Shown: positions 48,962 to 57,761 of the stretch, piece by piece
How the letters are laid out: each line of letters opens with the position of its first letter
How positions within the stretch are numbered: the first letter of the stretch is position 1
From: Oceanispirochaeta sp963676905
Lineage (GTDB): Bacteria > Spirochaetota > Spirochaetia > DSM-2461
Direction: 5' to 3'
NCBI GenBank assembly: GCA_963676905.2
Contig: CAXXVE010000001.1
Coordinates: forward strand, 3,224,001-3,288,000
Length of the DNA: 64,000 nt
The notes under the pieces: generated by a model
What the model was told of the DNA's origin: nothing
Databases searched by the model: none
Seen by the model: the letters and a program-made list of their open reading frames with translations, nothing else
Made by a program: the position numbers and the translations under genes

Positions 48962-49283
48962 AATATCCGGTGAGACCATACCTGAAGAACTTATCAGTTT
49001 TCTCAAGGATCACTACAAGAAGATAGAAATCATTGATGATGAGCAGTCAGAAGATATTACAGAAACCGACTGGTATCAAAGTATGCAGAAGAAAACCACT
49101 CCCGGGGCGACTCTGAAACGTTACAGAAAAAGAGCAGGGATGAGTCAGTCAGAACTGGCTGAGAAACTGGGTTTGGTGAAACAGAATATTTCTGGTATGG
49201 AAAACGGTTCCAGGGGTATCAGTAAAACAATTGCACATAAACTGGCTGAGATTTTTCATGTTTCAGCTGGACGTTTTATATAA
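48930..49283 (+). CDS. XRE-type antitoxin
   Basis: The C-terminal half is a Cro/C1-type helix-turn-helix (ATLKRYRKRAGMSQSELAEKL, then LVKQNISGMENGSRGIS). The ATG at 48930 is six bases after GGAGG inside the toxin gene and is chosen over the one at 48903. The N-terminal ~45 residues likely bind the toxin. The pair presumably represses its own promoter. Its 3' end is just before hairpin copy 3. Confidence 0.85.
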   Translation: MLAVVKKPHIEISGETIPEELISFLKDHYKKIEIIDDEQSEDITETDWYQSMQKKTTPGATLKRYRKRAGMSQSELAEKLGLVKQNISGMENGSRGISKTIAHKLAEIFHVSAGRFI

Positions 49284-49300
49284 TATGAATGGAATTGGCT

Positions 49301-49377
49301 CCCATAAGAACTGAGTTGCACCTGTCATTACTCTGGAGCGAAAATGTCAAAGATGCGGGTGAACTCGATCTTATGGA
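49301..49377. repeat. Hairpin repeat, copy 3
   Basis: Outer arms CCCATAAGA and TCTTATGGA match copy 1 apart from one base. Inner arms GAGTTGCACC and GGTGAACTC also pair with one bulge, so the element can fold into a two-step stem with a 35-base loop. It lies exactly between the antitoxin stop and the stop of the converging lipoprotein gene. Confidence 0.6.
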
Positions 49378-49382
49378 AATGC

Positions 49383-50111
49383 TTAAAAAATGTAGGGTGT
49401 AATTGGTTGAGCAGTAAATTGTACAACATCTCCAAAAGAATTACGGATAAATCCAATTCCGTAAACATAATACTTCTTACTCTTCTTTAATGATTCAAAC
49501 ATATTAATCAAAGCTGTACTTTCATCACTTTTTAGATATGATTCAATATCAGTTACTTTAGTAGTCTCAAGAAACTGTTTAAGGTCTATATCATTCGGAT
49601 TCCCATCAGTAATAAATGAGAAAGCCAATGAATCTGAATCAACTTCTGATACATAAATTAAGTAATAATCAACATCTTTCTTTTTAACAATTTCTAAATG
49701 CTTTTCAGATCCTTCTATTATTTTCAGCTCAATTGGACTTGTCATATATATATCAAGTATTTCATCATTATTTTCAACATTAACTAAATAATTATCCATA
49801 TATAAATATACTGGTAGATCATATTGATTCCGTGAGGACTTTTTAGAAACACTTTTCAAAAAAAACATTATATATGATTCATCCCCTACCAATCTAACCT
49901 TGAAGAACTTCAAAGCAAATGGATCGACAATTCCTTCTCTTAATTCGTCCCTGTTTGAATTATAGGTTTTATATCCAATTATATAATTCCAATAGTGAAA
50001 GTTTGAATTTTTGTTATTAACTTTACCAATAATAGTATTTTCAGTTTTACACCCCAATAATATCAAGAATAATATCACTAAAAAATGAAATCGAATGCTT
50101 TTTTGTACCAT
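49383..50111 (-). CDS. Lipoprotein, candidate Rhs immunity or partner protein
   Basis: A signal peptide with FLILLGC (Cys 21) marks a lipoprotein of 242 residues. The mature part is rich in Lys, Asp, Ser and Tyr without a recognised domain. The gene is strongly A+T-rich, unlike core genes, and its start lies inside the end of the Rhs tip (34 bases overlap), the position and coupling expected for an immunity gene of an Rhs/polymorphic toxin. The ATG follows GAGG by nine bases. Function remains unproven. Confidence 0.7.
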   Translation of the reverse strand: MVQKSIRFHFLVILFLILLGCKTENTIIGKVNNKNSNFHYWNYIIGYKTYNSNRDELREGIVDPFALKFFKVRLVGDESYIMFFLKSVSKKSSRNQYDLPVYLYMDNYLVNVENNDEILDIYMTSPIELKIIEGSEKHLEIVKKKDVDYYLIYVSEVDSDSLAFSFITDGNPNDIDLKQFLETTKVTDIESYLKSDESTALINMFESLKKSKKYYVYGIGFIRNSFGDVVQFTAQPITPYIF

Positions 50112-51538
50112 GGTCTTAAATCCTCTCCTAATGCTTCATCTACAAGATTTGGTCTATTCTCCAATATTAGATTCGCTCGTCCTTCAGGCTCCGGTACTCC
50201 ATTTGGTTTCCCAGAAAACAAACCTGTATCTGGATCTGGGTTTTCGGTTAAAAAAACTGAATATCCATCTAAACCTTCAGTTTTTGGATTATCATATGTT
50301 GCCAGAAAGGCTTTCCCTTTATTTGTATTGGTGACAACTTCAATAATATTCGGGCCAGTAATGACACCAGGTTTTCCATAACCATCATCCTCTGAATCAA
50401 GCTGAGAAAGACTTTCCCCAACACCTTGAATAGCTTGGTAATCTTCATATAAATATGTATTCTCTTTAGGAGCTCCATTAGGATCTGTTAATGTAGCCTC
50501 TTGTTTTCTAGGATCTCTATAAGCCCCCAATTCATCCAAATTCAGCTCAAAGCTCTTTTCACCTGAATAATAATAGTCTGAATCTACTCCTGCATTAGCA
50601 TAATTGGGATCAAGCCCAGATGGGTCAGAATATTTCAACGGATTATTTTCACAGTAGCTATACCAGTTTATTCCGCTTAAAAGACTGGTACTATTCTCCA
50701 TCGGGTTAATCAACTCCCACCCCGCCGGATCACTACTCACCCACCTGGATGTCTCCGGATTCTGATACCGTGCACTCATGTAGTAAAGCCCGGTCTCCTC
50801 GTCCCACTCCTTGCCGGTAAACCTGTAGGGGATCATGTCGTACTTGCTGCTGTCGTTCTGGTCTAAGATCCACTTCTCTCCGTAGGGGGTGTATTCCATA
50901 TGCTCGTATACATCACCCTGGTAGTCAGTGATGACATTTGAACTTGATAAGTGGTCGGTGTGGTAGTAGAAGGTATGGGTTTCCTCGTAGTCTATGTCCC
51001 CGTCTTCGTAGTTCAGCTTGCTGGCTATCCTGGTCTCCCCTATGTAGATGTTCTTGGTCTGTCTGAGTTTGCTGGTACCGTCTGTGTCGGCTTCCAGCCA
51101 CATGCTGTCGAAGTAGAGGGTTTCTCCCAGGTTGGAGTATTTTACTGTCCTCTCCCCTTCGTGGTCGTAGGAGTAGGATGTGGTGTAGTTTCTGTCTGAG
51201 GTACCGGTGAGCCTGTTTTCTTCGTCCCAGCTGTACTGTCGGCAGTAGGCGGAGTCTGTTTCTGTGTCGTCATTTCTGGACCAGCCCCAGGCCTGGTTGG
51301 CGCTGGTGACTCCGGCTGCTGGTGTGGAGTAGATAAAGGTTTTGCTTACTGCGTCGTCGCTGTGTCCGCCTTGGCGTTCTTCGGTGACATTGCCATTGGC
51401 GTCGTAGCGGTAGTACATGTCTCCGATGATTTCGGCCTGGTGGGGAGCGTCGTGTTTATAGGAAAAGAAGTTATATAAATTTAGTACTGAGGTTTTGACA
51501 TTTAAGAATTTGGTTTCCGAATCGGAACTGGCTTGCAC
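50078..51538 (-). CDS. Orphan Rhs tip with variable C-terminal domain
   Basis: Residues ~29-309 are the end of an RHS/YD-repeat shell: YYRYDANGNVTEERQ, TYGEKW-like PYGEKWILDQ, YYHTDHLSSSNVITDYQGD and the core closure PYRFTGKEWDEETGLYYMSARY, then GINWYSYCENNPLKYSDPSGL. The last ~177 residues differ from the neighbouring decayed tip and form a variable domain, the usual place of a toxin; no known toxin motif is recognised. A full Rhs protein is over 1000 residues; this has no signal or N-terminal shell and starts from a GTG without clear ribosome site, right after an in-frame TAA. It is probably a displaced cassette that needs recombination with a complete rhs gene to be used. Confidence 0.8.
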   Translation of the reverse strand: MQASSDSETKFLNVKTSVLNLYNFFSYKHDAPHQAEIIGDMYYRYDANGNVTEERQGGHSDDAVSKTFIYSTPAAGVTSANQAWGWSRNDDTETDSAYCRQYSWDEENRLTGTSDRNYTTSYSYDHEGERTVKYSNLGETLYFDSMWLEADTDGTSKLRQTKNIYIGETRIASKLNYEDGDIDYEETHTFYYHTDHLSSSNVITDYQGDVYEHMEYTPYGEKWILDQNDSSKYDMIPYRFTGKEWDEETGLYYMSARYQNPETSRWVSSDPAGWELINPMENSTSLLSGINWYSYCENNPLKYSDPSGLDPNYANAGVDSDYYYSGEKSFELNLDELGAYRDPRKQEATLTDPNGAPKENTYLYEDYQAIQGVGESLSQLDSEDDGYGKPGVITGPNIIEVVTNTNKGKAFLATYDNPKTEGLDGYSVFLTENPDPDTGLFSGKPNGVPEPEGRANLILENRPNLVDEALGEDLRPWYKKAFDFIF

Positions 51539-51620
51539 TGCTATAGATTATCATTAGTAAATCAATGAGTACAGGTGAAAAATTAGCTTCTTTTTATTTG
51601 CTATAGTTGAAAAAATCTAT

Positions 51621-51663
51621 AAAAAGGCTCCAGTTTCACATTGGAAAAATGGAGCCTTTTTTT
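51621..51663. terminator. Bidirectional terminator between the island and udk
   Basis: AAAAAGGCTCCA and TGGAGCCTTTTT pair over 12 bases, giving T runs on both strands. It would terminate udk on the minus strand and shields the region from the island. The ~140-base gap contains nothing else recognisable. Confidence 0.8.
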
Positions 51664-51678
51664 CATCTTAAGAATATA

Positions 51679-52293
51679 TCAGTCAGCCACAATATCCTTC
51701 ACATAGGCTGAAAGAACCTGGAGGGCGTTCATGTTCATTCCCCCCTCGGGGATGATGATGTCGGCGTAGCTCTTGGTGGGCTCGATAAACTCAAAATGAC
51801 CGGGACGAACAACATCCATGTACTGTTTGATAACAGACTCATGTGTTCTTCCCCGCTCATTGACGTCTCTCTGGAGACGTCTGATAAAGCGGATATCATC
51901 GGGAGTATCCACAAAGATTTTCAGGTCCAGAATGTCACGGATTATCTTCTCGCAGAACACCATGATTCCCTCAAAAATAATAACCTTTTTGGGCTGTACT
52001 TCTACGGTCTCATCCATTCTTCTGTGTTTTACAAAATCATATTGAGGCATCTGTATGGCTTTGCCGTTTTTAAGGTCATTCAGGTGCTGGTACATCAGCT
52101 CCTTGTCAAAGGCATTGGGATGGTCGAAATTGAACTCGGTAATATTGCTGTTGTTGATAAACTCTGCAGAGCGGTAATAATTGTCCTGGGGGATAAATAC
52201 AAAATCCTCTATTGATTCGGAGATCTTCCTGACAATTGTTGTTTTTCCTGATCCGGATCCGCCGGAGATCCCTATAATTTTTGGTTTATCCAT
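51679..52293 (-). CDS. udk: Uridine kinase
   Basis: Phosphorylates uridine and cytidine with GTP or ATP. P-loop GGSGSGKTT at residues 10-18, the DNYYRS substrate motif near 39, FDHPNAFDKELM, YDFVKHRR, EGIMVFCEKIIRDILDLKIFVDT and RRLQRDVNERGRT are all family landmarks. Length 204 is typical. The start has AGGAGG six bases upstream. It lies 35 bases downstream of the HEFAHH protein gene, so the two may be cotranscribed. Confidence 0.94.
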   Translation of the reverse strand: MDKPKIIGISGGSGSGKTTIVRKISESIEDFVFIPQDNYYRSAEFINNSNITEFNFDHPNAFDKELMYQHLNDLKNGKAIQMPQYDFVKHRRMDETVEVQPKKVIIFEGIMVFCEKIIRDILDLKIFVDTPDDIRFIRRLQRDVNERGRTHESVIKQYMDVVRPGHFEFIEPTKSYADIIIPEGGMNMNALQVLSAYVKDIVAD

Positions 52294-52327
52294 GTATATC
52301 CTCCTGAAACATCATCTGTGAAGATGA

Positions 52328-53134
52328 TTAATCTTCCTGCTCGTGCTTGGCTTCTTCAATCTGCATTTCAAGATCGGCCAGTTTTACCTGTAGTCCCTGT
52401 AGACTCTTTTCAAGACGTTTTTTCTGGGATTCAAGCCGCTTCAGGGTCATTACGGGCTCAGGTTTCTCCTGACGGATTGCCTGTTTGACCATGTCCTGGC
52501 TCTGGCCTTCCTTGAATGCCTGTTCAAGCTCTTTCCGTTTCTGGGGTTCTTTTACAGACGATATGATCTTCATGTTCTCATATCCGATCTCAGGGTCCAC
52601 ATCCATGGCGTAGACCTTCATGATGGACTTGGCAGAGTTTCTGTTCATTCCCAGAGCTCTATCAACATAGTCTTCGAAGATGGCATGATTCTGCTGGCAG
52701 AGATCTAAAGCCTGGATAAGAAGTTTACCGAAGTCCTTCATAACCTGTCCGTTCACAGAGAGGTATTTGTCTTTTATTTCACTTGTAAGGTCTTTGAAGC
52801 GTGTATCCTCTTCAAAAACATTGATGTAGATACCGAGCTGCTCCGCCTTCTGAAGGAGTCTGTGGAAAATATCCCAGAAGAGAACGGTATGGGAGCGCAT
52901 GGTCACCTGACCTTCATGCTGTGTAAACTGTATATGGTGCGCAAACTCATGGATTGCCGTGTAAACTAGGGCGTTGTCATCACTGAAATTCTTGTTATGA
53001 ATGATGATTTCCTGCTTTTCCGGATGGTAGAGGCCGTCTACCTTCTTGCTTTCTTTGCCGGAAAATACAAGAGAAAAATCTGCAACTTCGCTGTCGATCT
53101 GCAGTAATTTTTCTTTTACCTGATCCTGATTCAT
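52328..53134 (-). CDS. Putative zinc metalloprotease-like protein (HEFAHH) with coiled-coil tail
   Basis: The motif YTAIHEFAHHIQF near residue 61 is a classic HExxH zinc site extended by a second histidine. The N-terminal ~150 residues could form a small zincin-like domain; the last ~55 residues are a strong coiled coil (LKRLESQKKRLEKSLQGLQV). No signal peptide is seen, so it would act in the cytoplasm. I do not recognise a named family; a third zinc ligand is not obvious, so catalysis is not certain. It shares its strand and transcript direction with udk. Confidence 0.7.
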   Translation of the reverse strand: MNQDQVKEKLLQIDSEVADFSLVFSGKESKKVDGLYHPEKQEIIIHNKNFSDDNALVYTAIHEFAHHIQFTQHEGQVTMRSHTVLFWDIFHRLLQKAEQLGIYINVFEEDTRFKDLTSEIKDKYLSVNGQVMKDFGKLLIQALDLCQQNHAIFEDYVDRALGMNRNSAKSIMKVYAMDVDPEIGYENMKIISSVKEPQKRKELEQAFKEGQSQDMVKQAIRQEKPEPVMTLKRLESQKKRLEKSLQGLQVKLADLEMQIEEAKHEQED

Positions 53135-53243
53135 TGTTATTCCTGCCTGTTCTATATTGTGAGTCCTACTCTAATGCCTGCCAGAAGATTTGTCCATATC
53201 TCTAGTCCTCATCCATCGCCCTGTGATACTATCTTTTTTAATT

Positions 53244-55127
53244 ATGAACCTGATTTCCATAGACAGTATAACTATAAACAGAGGCGGCAATAATCTGATT
53301 GCCTCCACATCCTTCGGAATTGATTCTGAGGATAAGATTGCATTGATCGGAAGCAACGGCTGCGGCAAGTCGTCGCTTATCTCGGTTCTCTGCGGTGATT
53401 CAGGCCCTGACGAGGGGCTGGTGTCAAGAAACAATGAACTTTATATAAGCCGTGTTGAACAGCAGCCGGCTTTTGAAGATGATGAAACAGTCCTTGATTT
53501 TATTTTCAAGGATCCGAGCCGTCAGATGCAGCTTGTTAAAGAGTATGAAGTCTGCAGCCGGCAGATGGAGGCCAGCTCACAGGACGAAGCTGTTCTGGAC
53601 CGTTTTCACGAATTGACAGAGCAGATGGAAAAGTGGAGCTGCTGGGAGCTTGAGAGCCGTATAAAGTCTCTTTTAACAGAGTTGAATATCACAGACTTCA
53701 GCGCTTCCATGAAATCCCTTTCAGGCGGAATGGTCAAGAAAACAGCCCTGGTCAGGGCTCTCTGCCAGGACTACAATCTTCTGATTCTTGACGAGCCTAC
53801 CAACCATCTGGATATTCCAACAATTGAATGGCTTCAGGAGTTCCTTAAGAAGTCGGACAGGGCATTTCTTCTCGTAACCCATGACAGGTATTTTATGGAG
53901 AATATCTGTAACAGAATCCTTGAAATTGATGAACAGAGGGTTTTTCAATACAAAGGGAACTATTCGAAATATCTGGATCAGAAGGCGCTTCGTCAGAATA
54001 TTGAGAATCGCCGTCAGGCGAGGATTGAGTCTGTTCTGCGTCAGGAGCTGAAGTGGATCAGCCGCGGTCCCCGTGCCCGTGCCGGCAAGGATAAAAAAAG
54101 GACAGCCAACTTCTATAATCTTATGGATGAGAGAAGCAATGATTCAGTTACCAGTGCTGAGTTCTCATCCACTTTCCGGCGCCTTGGCAAGAAGATACTT
54201 CATCTGAAACAGGTTGAGTTTTCTTACGGAGACAACAAGGTGATCAACCCTTTCAGCTATCAGTTCCGTAGAGGCGAAAGAATCGGTCTGATTGGTCCTA
54301 ACGGATCCGGAAAAACCACGCTGCTCAACCTGATTGCAGGGATTCTGCAGCCTGAGGCAGGGGCCATCGATATGGGCATCAATACTCATATAGGCTACTT
54401 TGATCAGACAGGTTCTGTGCTCAAGAGCGATATGAAGGTCATGGACTATCTTCAGGAACATGCCGAGAAGATTACGCTGGCAGACGGAAGTATTCTGACA
54501 CCGAGTCAGCTGCTGGAGCGTTTTTTGTTCCCCAAGTCTCTCTACTATACGGCTCTGGGTGAGATATCAGGGGGGGAACGGCGCAGGCTCTACCTCATTC
54601 GTATACTGCTGAGTAATCCCAACTTCCTCCTTTTTGATGAGCCTACCAATGACCTGGATCTACAGACTCTGACGATGCTTGAGGACTACCTGATGGATTT
54701 TCCCGGATGTCTTGTGCTTGTAAGTCATGACCGTTACTTTCTGGACAGGGTAACTGACTTCCAGTTTGTTTTTGACCGGAGCGGAAATATAAGCGGTTTC
54801 AGCGGAAACTACACCGAATACAAGGAGCTCCTTGCAGAGCAGAAGGCCGAAGATGCGGCGGCTGCCGCTGCAGCCGCCCCCAAAAAGATACAGACTGTAA
54901 AGCGGGAACGGAAATTAAGTTACCGTGAGAAACAGGAATATGAGGGCATGGAAGAAGTTATTCTTGATCTTGAAACCAGAATTGAAGAGAAGGAGTCTGC
55001 ATTTTCTGCTCCTGACTTTGATCCAGAATCCGCTGCAGCCCTGACCCGGGAGTATGAGAGTCTCAAATCCGAACTTGAAGAGAAATACGCCAGATGGGAA
55101 GAGCTTTCCGCCCTGGCTGGCGAGTAG
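53244..55127 (+). CDS. ABC-F ATPase (Uup/EttA type)
   Basis: Two ABC ATPase domains in tandem with no membrane part: Walker A GSNGCGKSS, signature LSGGMVKKT and ILDEPTNHLD in the first; GPNGSGKTT, ISGGERRRL and LFDEPTNDLD in the second. An arm/linker region lies between, and a coiled-coil C-terminus follows an Ala-rich stretch, closest in layout to Uup. ABC-F proteins act on the ribosome (translation factor or resistance) or on DNA stability (Uup). ATG at 53244 is chosen over a TTG at 53190 because MNLISIDSITINRGG is the natural family start; no clear RBS is visible. Confidence 0.9.
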   Translation: MNLISIDSITINRGGNNLIASTSFGIDSEDKIALIGSNGCGKSSLISVLCGDSGPDEGLVSRNNELYISRVEQQPAFEDDETVLDFIFKDPSRQMQLVKEYEVCSRQMEASSQDEAVLDRFHELTEQMEKWSCWELESRIKSLLTELNITDFSASMKSLSGGMVKKTALVRALCQDYNLLILDEPTNHLDIPTIEWLQEFLKKSDRAFLLVTHDRYFMENICNRILEIDEQRVFQYKGNYSKYLDQKALRQNIENRRQARIESVLRQELKWISRGPRARAGKDKKRTANFYNLMDERSNDSVTSAEFSSTFRRLGKKILHLKQVEFSYGDNKVINPFSYQFRRGERIGLIGPNGSGKTTLLNLIAGILQPEAGAIDMGINTHIGYFDQTGSVLKSDMKVMDYLQEHAEKITLADGSILTPSQLLERFLFPKSLYYTALGEISGGERRRLYLIRILLSNPNFLLFDEPTNDLDLQTLTMLEDYLMDFPGCLVLVSHDRYFLDRVTDFQFVFDRSGNISGFSGNYTEYKELLAEQKAEDAAAAAAAAPKKIQTVKRERKLSYREKQEYEGMEEVILDLETRIEEKESAFSAPDFDPESAAALTREYESLKSELEEKYARWEELSALAGE

Positions 55128-55179
55128 TAACTGTTTGTTCTGCATGGTTTAATGGATTTTCGATTGAATTAAATCATAT

Positions 55180-55207
55180 AAAAAAGGGCCTTAATTGGCC
55201 CTTTTTT
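55180..55207. terminator. Bidirectional rho-independent terminator
   Basis: AAAAAAGGGCC and GGCCCTTTTTT pair around TTAATT. It separates the ABC-F gene from the converging DD-carboxypeptidase gene and can serve both. Confidence 0.88.
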
Positions 55208-55238
55208 ATATTCACCGGCTTACAGGGTATATACAATT

Positions 55239-56459
55239 TTATTTTGCAAAACGCATTTTCAGGTCCGCCCAGCTTCTAATCATCCAGTCCTGAAAGCGTC
55301 TGTACCAGGGGCCCTTATCGAGACCTTCAGGAAGAACGATTTCAGTTCCTGCTAGATGAAAATCATCAAGATAGTACTCTGCCCGTCCGATCACCGCACC
55401 AGCTTTCAGAGGAGCAATGATATCATCCTCAAGAGTTATTTCGATTCGGACTGAATCAATCTCATCATCCTTCAACAGAACAGAAGGGAGTTCGGCTTCC
55501 TCTGGCCTGGTGAACTTTTCAGAAGAGAACCAGACACGCTGCTCTTCGATGTCACTCCGGGGCATCTCAATTCTTCTGTAGTTTTCAAAACCGTATTCCA
55601 GAAGATTTTCTGTCTCCTTGGCCCGGGTCTGCAGTCCCTGGTAGTAGGTGTCAGTATGTACACCCATTATTACAGCGATGAGCCTGTTGTCCTCCCTGAG
55701 GGCTGTTCCAGTAAAGTTAAAACCGGATTGGTCAATGTATCCCGTTTTTAAACCGTCAACACCGTCCATGCCCCATTTGAGGAGAAGGTTTGTATTCTCT
55801 TTCTTACGGGGAACCTGAATTTTAAACTCACGCCCTTCGGGCATATTCTCTGGAAGAGGATAGACCATGAATGGCACAGAGTGAAGTTCAGCAAGGGCTT
55901 CCGGATAAGTGGCTATATAGTATCTTGCAAGCTCTGCAAACTCCTCGGGAGTCACCATATTGTACCGGCTCCAACCGTCGGGATCCACAAAACGTGTCAC
56001 CTTAAGCCCCAGCTCCTCCGCCTTTGCATTCATCTTCTCTACAAAGGCAGTCTCTCCCGGTCCGATAAGCTCGGCAAGGGCATAGGCCGCATCATTGCCG
56101 GAAGAGACAGCCAGTCCTTTCATAAGATCAAGAACCGAAACCACCTGCCCCTCTTCAAGAAGCATGAGCGAAGAGAAAGGCGGTCTTGAAAAAGAAGAAC
56201 CAGCCTCATCGATGGTAATCATCTGATCCCTTGAAAGCTCTCCCGATGCCAGGGCATCGTAACAGAGAAGAAGGGTCATCACCTTGGTCATTGACGCCGG
56301 AGGAATCCGGCGGTCGCTGTTTTTATCAAACAGGATACGTCCTGTTTCGTAATCCATCAGTACAGCAGCTTCTGCTGTAAATGAAGGGGCCTCCTGTGCA
56401 AAGAGGCCCGCTCCTAAAAGAAGGCTCATTAGAGCGGTCAGTATTTTATTCTTGGTCAT
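55239..56459 (-). CDS. D-alanyl-D-alanine carboxypeptidase (DacA/PBP5 family)
   Basis: Removes the terminal D-Ala of peptidoglycan stem peptides in the periplasm. A signal peptide (ends LFAQE) is followed by the three serine-DD-peptidase motifs: S56-like in PPASMTKVM, the SGN in VSSGNDAAYAL, and KTGYIDQSG. A beta-rich C-terminal domain and an amphipathic tail (WMIRSWADLKMRF) that may bind the membrane complete the PBP5 architecture. Length 406 is normal. Confidence 0.93.
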   Translation of the reverse strand: MTKNKILTALMSLLLGAGLFAQEAPSFTAEAAVLMDYETGRILFDKNSDRRIPPASMTKVMTLLLCYDALASGELSRDQMITIDEAGSSFSRPPFSSLMLLEEGQVVSVLDLMKGLAVSSGNDAAYALAELIGPGETAFVEKMNAKAEELGLKVTRFVDPDGWSRYNMVTPEEFAELARYYIATYPEALAELHSVPFMVYPLPENMPEGREFKIQVPRKKENTNLLLKWGMDGVDGLKTGYIDQSGFNFTGTALREDNRLIAVIMGVHTDTYYQGLQTRAKETENLLEYGFENYRRIEMPRSDIEEQRVWFSSEKFTRPEEAELPSVLLKDDEIDSVRIEITLEDDIIAPLKAGAVIGRAEYYLDDFHLAGTEIVLPEGLDKGPWYRRFQDWMIRSWADLKMRFAK

Positions 56460-56477
56460 CTGGCTTCTGTTGTCTCT

Positions 56478-57761
56478 TTATTCCTGAAAATGGGCTGCCA
56501 TGGCCCGGATCATATATTCCTGATCCTGTACGCCTGCTGTTTCACGGATGGAGTGCATACTCCAAAGGGGATTCCCCACATCAACGGCGGGGATTCCAAG
56601 TCTTGCTGCAGAAAGGGGGCCAAGAGTCTTTCCTGCAGGTTTGTCAGAGCGGTTTATGTAAACCTGGCAGGGTACATCCGCCTTTTCACAGAGAAGACGG
56701 AATCTGGCTGCCGTATCTGAAGTTGATGCATAGTTCCATGAAGCGTTTTTCTTAACAGCAGGTCCTTTATTCATATAGGGAGCAAATCCCTCATCGTAAA
56801 GTTCACTGAAGTTGGGATGTACAGCATGTGCCGCATCTGCGGAAACAATAAATGATCCCGCACAGCTCTGCATGAAATTCTCACGGCTACCGCCGAAACT
56901 GAGAATGATTCTTTCCATAACCTGTTCAAGGAAAGAGGAGCTGGCGCCATGGGGAGTCAGGCTTCCAACCTCTTCATTATCAAAGAGCGCCGCAAGGGCT
57001 GTGGATTTCTGTCCCTTCACAGGCAACAGAGCTTCAAGTGCCGCATGGCACATAGCCAGGTTATCAATCCGGCCGCAGGAGACCAGCTCACCGTTCCAGC
57101 CGTTAAGGGAGGCTTTCTGTGTATCGAAAAGGATGAGTTCGGCATCAACAATACTGCTGCGCTCTATGTTCAGATCAGCTGCTATGAGATCATAGAAACT
57201 GCCGGGCTCTCCCTCGGCGGGAGCGGTCCCGATTATACAGTTCAGCTGTGTCTGAGGATTATAGGCAAATCCTTTGTTGATCTCCCTGTTCAGATGAATG
57301 GGTGGATTGGGGAGCAATACTTTCCTGTCAGGATTGCTGTAAAGGAGAGTATTGAGCCCCCCCTTTTCATCCTTGACCATCACCCTTCCTGCAACAGCAA
57401 GATCCCTGTCAAGCCAGGTTCCGTATACAGGACCGCCGAGAACTTCAACACCCATTGTGAGCATGCCGTTCTTTACATTCAGAACATCCTCTTTGAGCTT
57501 GAAGCTGGGGCTGTCTGTATGGGTTGTTACAATTCTGAAAGGCGCAGAAACGTTATTCTCCACCGCAGTTCTAAAGGCAAGAAGTGAGCTGCTGTTGCGG
57601 ACAACATAGTAACCTGTATCACTCTTGAGATCCCAAGCAGCAGCCTCGTTCAGACGGATATAGCCTGCTGCCTTCAGAAGTTTTTCAGAAGCGGCCACGC
57701 CATGGAATGCCGTAGGAGATTCGTCGAGATATGAGAGAAACGAGTCGGTTATACTGCCCAT
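56478..57761 (-). CDS. apeB: M18-family aminopeptidase
   Basis: A cytoplasmic metallo-aminopeptidase removing N-terminal acidic or other residues. Family signs: HTDSPSFKLKED near residue 81, GGPVYGTWLDRDLAVAGRV, LIAADL, FDNEEVGSLT with the catalytic glutamates near 260, and a late NPLWSMHSIRE. Length 427 is in the M18 range. Its start codon shares one base with the stop of the BI-1 gene (TGATG), so the two are coupled; apeB then precedes the dac gene by 18 bases. Confidence 0.92.
   Translation of the reverse strand: MGSITDSFLSYLDESPTAFHGVAASEKLLKAAGYIRLNEAAAWDLKSDTGYYVVRNSSSLLAFRTAVENNVSAPFRIVTTHTDSPSFKLKEDVLNVKNGMLTMGVEVLGGPVYGTWLDRDLAVAGRVMVKDEKGGLNTLLYSNPDRKVLLPNPPIHLNREINKGFAYNPQTQLNCIIGTAPAEGEPGSFYDLIAADLNIERSSIVDAELILFDTQKASLNGWNGELVSCGRIDNLAMCHAALEALLPVKGQKSTALAALFDNEEVGSLTPHGASSSFLEQVMERIILSFGGSRENFMQSCAGSFIVSADAAHAVHPNFSELYDEGFAPYMNKGPAVKKNASWNYASTSDTAARFRLLCEKADVPCQVYINRSDKPAGKTLGPLSAARLGIPAVDVGNPLWSMHSIRETAGVQDQEYMIRAMAAHFQE

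Noticed and set aside
43753..49377. Integron cassette array
   Set aside because: Genes are on both strands, no integrase is present, and the hairpins lack canonical attC boxes; kept only as a hypothesis about boundary repeats.
53190..53243. Upstream TTG start adding 18 residues to the ABC-F protein
   Set aside because: The added residues do not resemble the family N-terminus and no ribosome binding site precedes the TTG; the ATG at 53244 gives the natural start.
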